Of a DNA stretch of 64,000 bases, positions 60,987-64,000 are shown one piece after another. Positions within the stretch are counted from its first letter, which is position 1. Each line of letters starts with the position of its first letter. The notes beneath the pieces are model-generated. The model saw nothing but the letters and a program-made list of their open reading frames with translations. It made no database searches and had not been told where the DNA came from. The translations under genes were made by a program, and so were the position numbers. This DNA comes from Cypionkella sp. Lineage in GTDB: Bacteria > Pseudomonadota > Alphaproteobacteria > Rhodobacterales > Rhodobacteraceae. The stretch covers positions 21,217-85,216 of the forward strand of contig NZ_JAQGKQ010000051.1 of the NCBI RefSeq assembly GCF_028290025.1, written 5' to 3'.

Positions 60987-63900
60987 ATGCATGTCGTCTT
61001 CCGCGAAAGCCATGGGCTGGAGGATACGCAAACTCCGTTCGATCTGGGTCAGACCCCGGCCGAACTGGTAGTTTTGTCGTTTTCCGACAGTGATTTGGGG
61101 GCTTTCGCGGCGGGCTGGCATCGGGCTAATCAAGGTGCTGCAAAACTGCCGAGCTTGCGCCTCGCCAATTTGGTGGCGCTGCAACACCCGATGTCGGTCG
61201 ATACCTACGTTCAGCAGACCTTGATGGGCGTCAAAGGCATCCTTGTGCGCCTGATAGGTGGCGAGAATTACTGGCCCTACGGCTTGATGCAGTTGCAAGA
61301 CCTCGCGCGCCGTCAGGGTATTGCCTTGGCGGTTCTGCCCGCGGATGGCCGGGAAGATAAGGCACTCGACGCCCATTCCACCCTGCCGATCAGCACTCTG
61401 CGGCGGTTGTCGGCTTTGTGTGATGCGGGGGGCGCTGTGGCGGCTCAAGCTGCATTGGCGCAGTTGGCGCTGGCGGCGGGGCTGTATGCTGGCCCAGTGA
61501 TGGGGGACAAAACCGTCCCTGATTGTGGCTGGTATGATCCTGATATGGGCGTCATTTCGCAGCCAGAAGTCAGCGGCCCCAGCATCGCCGTGACCTTCTA
61601 CCGCAGCTATGTTACCGCCGCCGACACCGACCCGGTGGATGCCCTTATCCGCGCCTTTCGCGCGCGTGGCCTTGCAGCCTACGGGCTGTTCGCGCCCTCG
61701 CTGAAAGCCTCCAGAGCCGATGATTTCCTGCGCTCGGCCCTTGCGCACCTAAACCCCGCCGCCATCGTTAACGCCACTGCCTTTTCGGCCCGAGGTACCG
61801 ACGGGAGCACACCGCTAGATGATATTGGCTGCCCGGTGTTTCAGGTTGCGCTTTCGACTGCCCGCAAGCGCGACTGGAACGCGTCCGAGCGTGGTTTATC
61901 GCCTGCCGATCTTGCCATGCATGTGGTGCTGCCCGAGGTTGACGGTAGGATCTTTGCGGGTGTTGTCAGCTTCAAATCGCCGGGCAAGCGTGACCCCGAT
62001 CTGCAATTCTCGCGCTTCGCTCACCGGGCCGATCCGGTGCGGGTGCAGGCGGTGGTGGAGCGTATCCTTGGCTGGCAGAACCTCGCCACCACGCCCGCCG
62101 TCCAGCGCAAACTGGCGGTGATCCTGTCAACTTATCCCGGCAGGCCAGATCAGATTGCCCATGCGGTTGGCCTTGATGCGCTGGCTTCAACCGAGGCGCT
62201 TACCGAGACTTTGGCCGCCGCAGGCTACGCCGTTCAGCCTTCCAATGACCTTGCCAAGGCCCTGACCACCGAAACTCTGACATGGCCGCTTGAGGCGTAT
62301 AAAACCGCGCTCACCACTCTGCCAGAAGCCCTGCAAACCGCTTTGCAAGCTGCATGGGGTCAGCCCGAAACCGACCCCGCTGCGCAAGACGGCCAGTTTC
62401 ATTTCGCAGCGACGCGTGCAGGCCACGCCCTGATCGCCCTGCAACCCGAGCGCGGCACCGTTCAGCACCGCGAGACCGACTACCACGACCTCGCCCGCAC
62501 CCCGCGCCACGCTTATGTTGCGTTTTACCTCTGGCTGCGCGCCCAAAAACTGCACGCGCTGATCCATATCGGCGCGCATGGCACGCTGGAATGGCTGCCG
62601 GGGAAATCGGTGGCGCTGTCCAACGATTGCTGGCCGGAGGCACTGACGGGTGCGCTGCCGGTGATTTATCCGTTCATCGTTAACGACCCGGGCGAGGCTG
62701 CGCAAGCCAAGCGTCGCATCGGGGCGGTGACTTTGGGCCATGTGCCGCCACCGCTTGCGCAGAGTGCTACGCCGGAAAACCTGCTGCGGCTGGAGCGGCT
62801 GCTGGATGAATACTCCACCGCTGACGGGCTTGATCCGCAGCGGCGCAACCGTCTGATCGCCACCATCCGGGATGAGGCGCAAGCCTCGGGGGTTGAGGCT
62901 GATCTGGGCTTGGATGCCGCCGCCAGCCCTGCCGAGGCGATCACTCGGATTGACCGTTTTGTGTGTGATATCAAGGAAAGCCAATTCGGTGACGGCCTGC
63001 ATATCTATGGCCAAGCGCGGGGTGAGACCGAGGGTCTGCTGACGGCGCTTTCGGGTCGCAGGGTGAACGCTGGCCCCTCTGGTAGCCCGTGGCGAGGTCG
63101 CACCGATGTGCTGCCAACCGGGCGCAACCTCTATTCCGTTGACCCGCGCGCGGTGCCTTCTCGTGCTGCTCATGCCCAAGGGGTGAAGCTGGCAGAGGAG
63201 CTTTTGCGCAGGCATTTGCAGGATAAAGGCGACTGGCCGAAGGGTCTGGTGATTGACCTGTGGGGCTCTGCCACGATGCGGACGGCGGGGGAAGAACTGG
63301 CGATGGCGCTGCATCTGGCGGGGCTTGCGCCGAAGTGGGATGAAGGGTCGGAACGGGTTTCCGGGTTTGAAATCCTGCCGCTGGCGCTGCTGGATCGCCC
63401 GCGCATCGACGTGACTTTGCGGGTGTCCGGGCTGTTTCGGGATGTGTTTGGCGGGCTTAGTCAGCTGTTCGATGCGGGGGCTGCTGCTTTGGCGCAGCGC
63501 GATGAAGCCGCAGACATGAATCCGTATATCAACGCTGGTCCTCGGGTGTTTGGCCCAAAACCGGGGCTTTATGGCATGGGGATGGAGCCTGCTTTGGAGG
63601 ATTACTCCGCCCGAGGTCGCGCCGCAGCGGGTGAGGCTTGGTTATCCGGTTCCGATTGGACGGTCGATGCCAAGGGTCAAACCCAGCATAACCGCGCGGC
63701 GCTGGAAGATCGTTTGCGGGCCGCCGATGGCTATGCGCATGTGCAGGATTTGGTGGAAACCGATATCCTTTTGGCGCCGGATTATGCCTCGCATGAAGGC
63801 GGGTTTGCGGCGGCAATGGCTGCGATTGGAGCCGCTGAACCCGCGCTGTATCATATTGATGCCACTCGGCCCGATGCGCCGAAAGCCCGGCTTGTCGCCG

Positions 63901-64000
63901 AGGAAATCGGCCGCGTTGTGCGGGCTCGGGCGGCTAACCCCGATTGGGCGACTGGTATGATGCGGCATGGGTTTCGAGGGGCTGCCGAAGTTACGGCGAC
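60987..64000 (+). CDS. cobN: Cobaltochelatase large subunit CobN (3' end outside window)
   Basis: The ATP-dependent aerobic cobaltochelatase H subunit, which inserts cobalt into hydrogenobyrinic a,c-diamide. About 1004 codons are present of the 1100-1280 typical of the family, and the frame is open to the right edge. HVVFRESHGLED begins the protein; HGTLEWLPGK is at 531-540, and AGMMRHGFRGAAE-like sequence closes the visible part. The start at ATG 60987 is three bases after cobW, so the two are coupled and both lie under the riboswitch. The CobS/CobT-type chelatase ATPase partners are not in the window; the cobS and cobT at 51 kb are different proteins. Confidence 0.96.
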   Translation, partial: MHVVFRESHGLEDTQTPFDLGQTPAELVVLSFSDSDLGAFAAGWHRANQGAAKLPSLRLANLVALQHPMSVDTYVQQTLMGVKGILVRLIGGENYWPYGLMQLQDLARRQGIALAVLPADGREDKALDAHSTLPISTLRRLSALCDAGGAVAAQAALAQLALAAGLYAGPVMGDKTVPDCGWYDPDMGVISQPEVSGPSIAVTFYRSYVTAADTDPVDALIRAFRARGLAAYGLFAPSLKASRADDFLRSALAHLNPAAIVNATAFSARGTDGSTPLDDIGCPVFQVALSTARKRDWNASERGLSPADLAMHVVLPEVDGRIFAGVVSFKSPGKRDPDLQFSRFAHRADPVRVQAVVERILGWQNLATTPAVQRKLAVILSTYPGRPDQIAHAVGLDALASTEALTETLAAAGYAVQPSNDLAKALTTETLTWPLEAYKTALTTLPEALQTALQAAWGQPETDPAAQDGQFHFAATRAGHALIALQPERGTVQHRETDYHDLARTPRHAYVAFYLWLRAQKLHALIHIGAHGTLEWLPGKSVALSNDCWPEALTGALPVIYPFIVNDPGEAAQAKRRIGAVTLGHVPPPLAQSATPENLLRLERLLDEYSTADGLDPQRRNRLIATIRDEAQASGVEADLGLDAAASPAEAITRIDRFVCDIKESQFGDGLHIYGQARGETEGLLTALSGRRVNAGPSGSPWRGRTDVLPTGRNLYSVDPRAVPSRAAHAQGVKLAEELLRRHLQDKGDWPKGLVIDLWGSATMRTAGEELAMALHLAGLAPKWDEGSERVSGFEILPLALLDRPRIDVTLRVSGLFRDVFGGLSQLFDAGAAALAQRDEAADMNPYINAGPRVFGPKPGLYGMGMEPALEDYSARGRAAAGEAWLSGSDWTVDAKGQTQHNRAALEDRLRAADGYAHVQDLVETDILLAPDYASHEGGFAAAMAAIGAAEPALYHIDATRPDAPKARLVAEEIGRVVRARAANPDWATGMMRHGFRGAAEVTA

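Noticed and set aside
60315..61748. A 477-codon open frame on the minus strand across cobW and cobN
   Set aside because: It is antisense to two well-supported genes and its translation has no family-like motifs; it arises from GC-rich codon use.
62187..63314. A 375-codon minus-strand frame within cobN
   Set aside because: The plus-strand frame contains the HGTLEWLPGK region and continues to the right edge; the antisense reading is a shadow.

Overview
The window looks like a chromosomal segment of a member of the Rhodobacterales (roseobacter-like Rhodobacteraceae). The grounds are high-GC DNA, dense operons with 4-base ATGA overlaps, the aerobic CobN-type cobalamin route with its DUF1636/CobW companions, a leuA-mreBCD-mrdA-rodA block, and short GC-rich intergenic repeats of a kind I recall from that family. 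No rRNA, tRNA, CRISPR array, prophage or insertion sequence was recognised. The assignment to a family is inference from gene content only.

Layout. 1-2.2 kb: the start of glpD (its 3' end lies outside the window) divergent from a DeoR-type GlpR, with an inverted repeat between them. 2.2-5.4 kb: a MacB-like ABC exporter (permease, ATPase, periplasmic adaptor). 5.5-9.0 kb: the ureide branch of purine catabolism (uraH, a fused allantoinase/OHCU decarboxylase, ureidoglycine aminohydrolase, ureidoglycolate lyase); allantoate hydrolysis and urate oxidation are not encoded here. 9.0-13.8 kb: a GNAT enzyme, an EEP-fold hydrolase, a kinase/PLP phospho-lyase pair resembling the hydroxylysine/ethanolamine-phosphate enzymes, and a CbiX chelatase. 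13.8-20.1 kb: a glutamine-synthetase-like ligase with a class III aminotransferase, then a TetR-aruH-aruI operon for arginine transamination. 20.4-25 kb: a CDF metal exporter, an SH3 protein, a 2-hydroxyacid dehydrogenase, an aquaglyceroporin/ArsC arsenic pair, and a TerC-type membrane protein.

25-32.3 kb holds the most interesting metabolic locus: an N-formylglutamate-amidohydrolase-like enzyme, a second glutamine-synthetase-like ligase, an aldehyde dehydrogenase, an iron alcohol dehydrogenase and a DadA-type flavoenzyme on one strand, divergent from an RpiR regulator. This set reads as a gamma-glutamylation pathway for an amino alcohol such as ethanolamine (inference). 32.3-35 kb: a DMT transporter, GhrA and a DUF1345 membrane protein. 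35-40.7 kb: the cell-elongation operon mreB-mreC-mreD-mrdA-rodA. 41-44.5 kb: an SDR, leuA with a short leucine-codon-rich leader peptide upstream, and a frameshifted SDR. 44.5-50.5 kb: a secreted protein of 18-19 MORN repeats, NAD synthetase, a YnfA membrane protein, a secreted hypothetical protein, and a glutamyl-tRNA synthetase with an atypical KMSKS loop.

50.5-64 kb is a cobalamin cluster. Nucleotide-loop assembly, aminopropanol-arm and amidation genes (cobS, cobT, cobU, phosphatase, GHMP kinase, cbiB, cobC, bluB, cobQ, cobO) surround a clear cobalamin riboswitch that precedes DUF1636-cobW-cobN; cobN runs off the right edge after about 1004 codons. Together these genes cover lower-ligand synthesis (BluB), cobalt insertion (CobN), adenosylation (CobO) and late assembly. 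The corrin-ring methylation genes are not in view.
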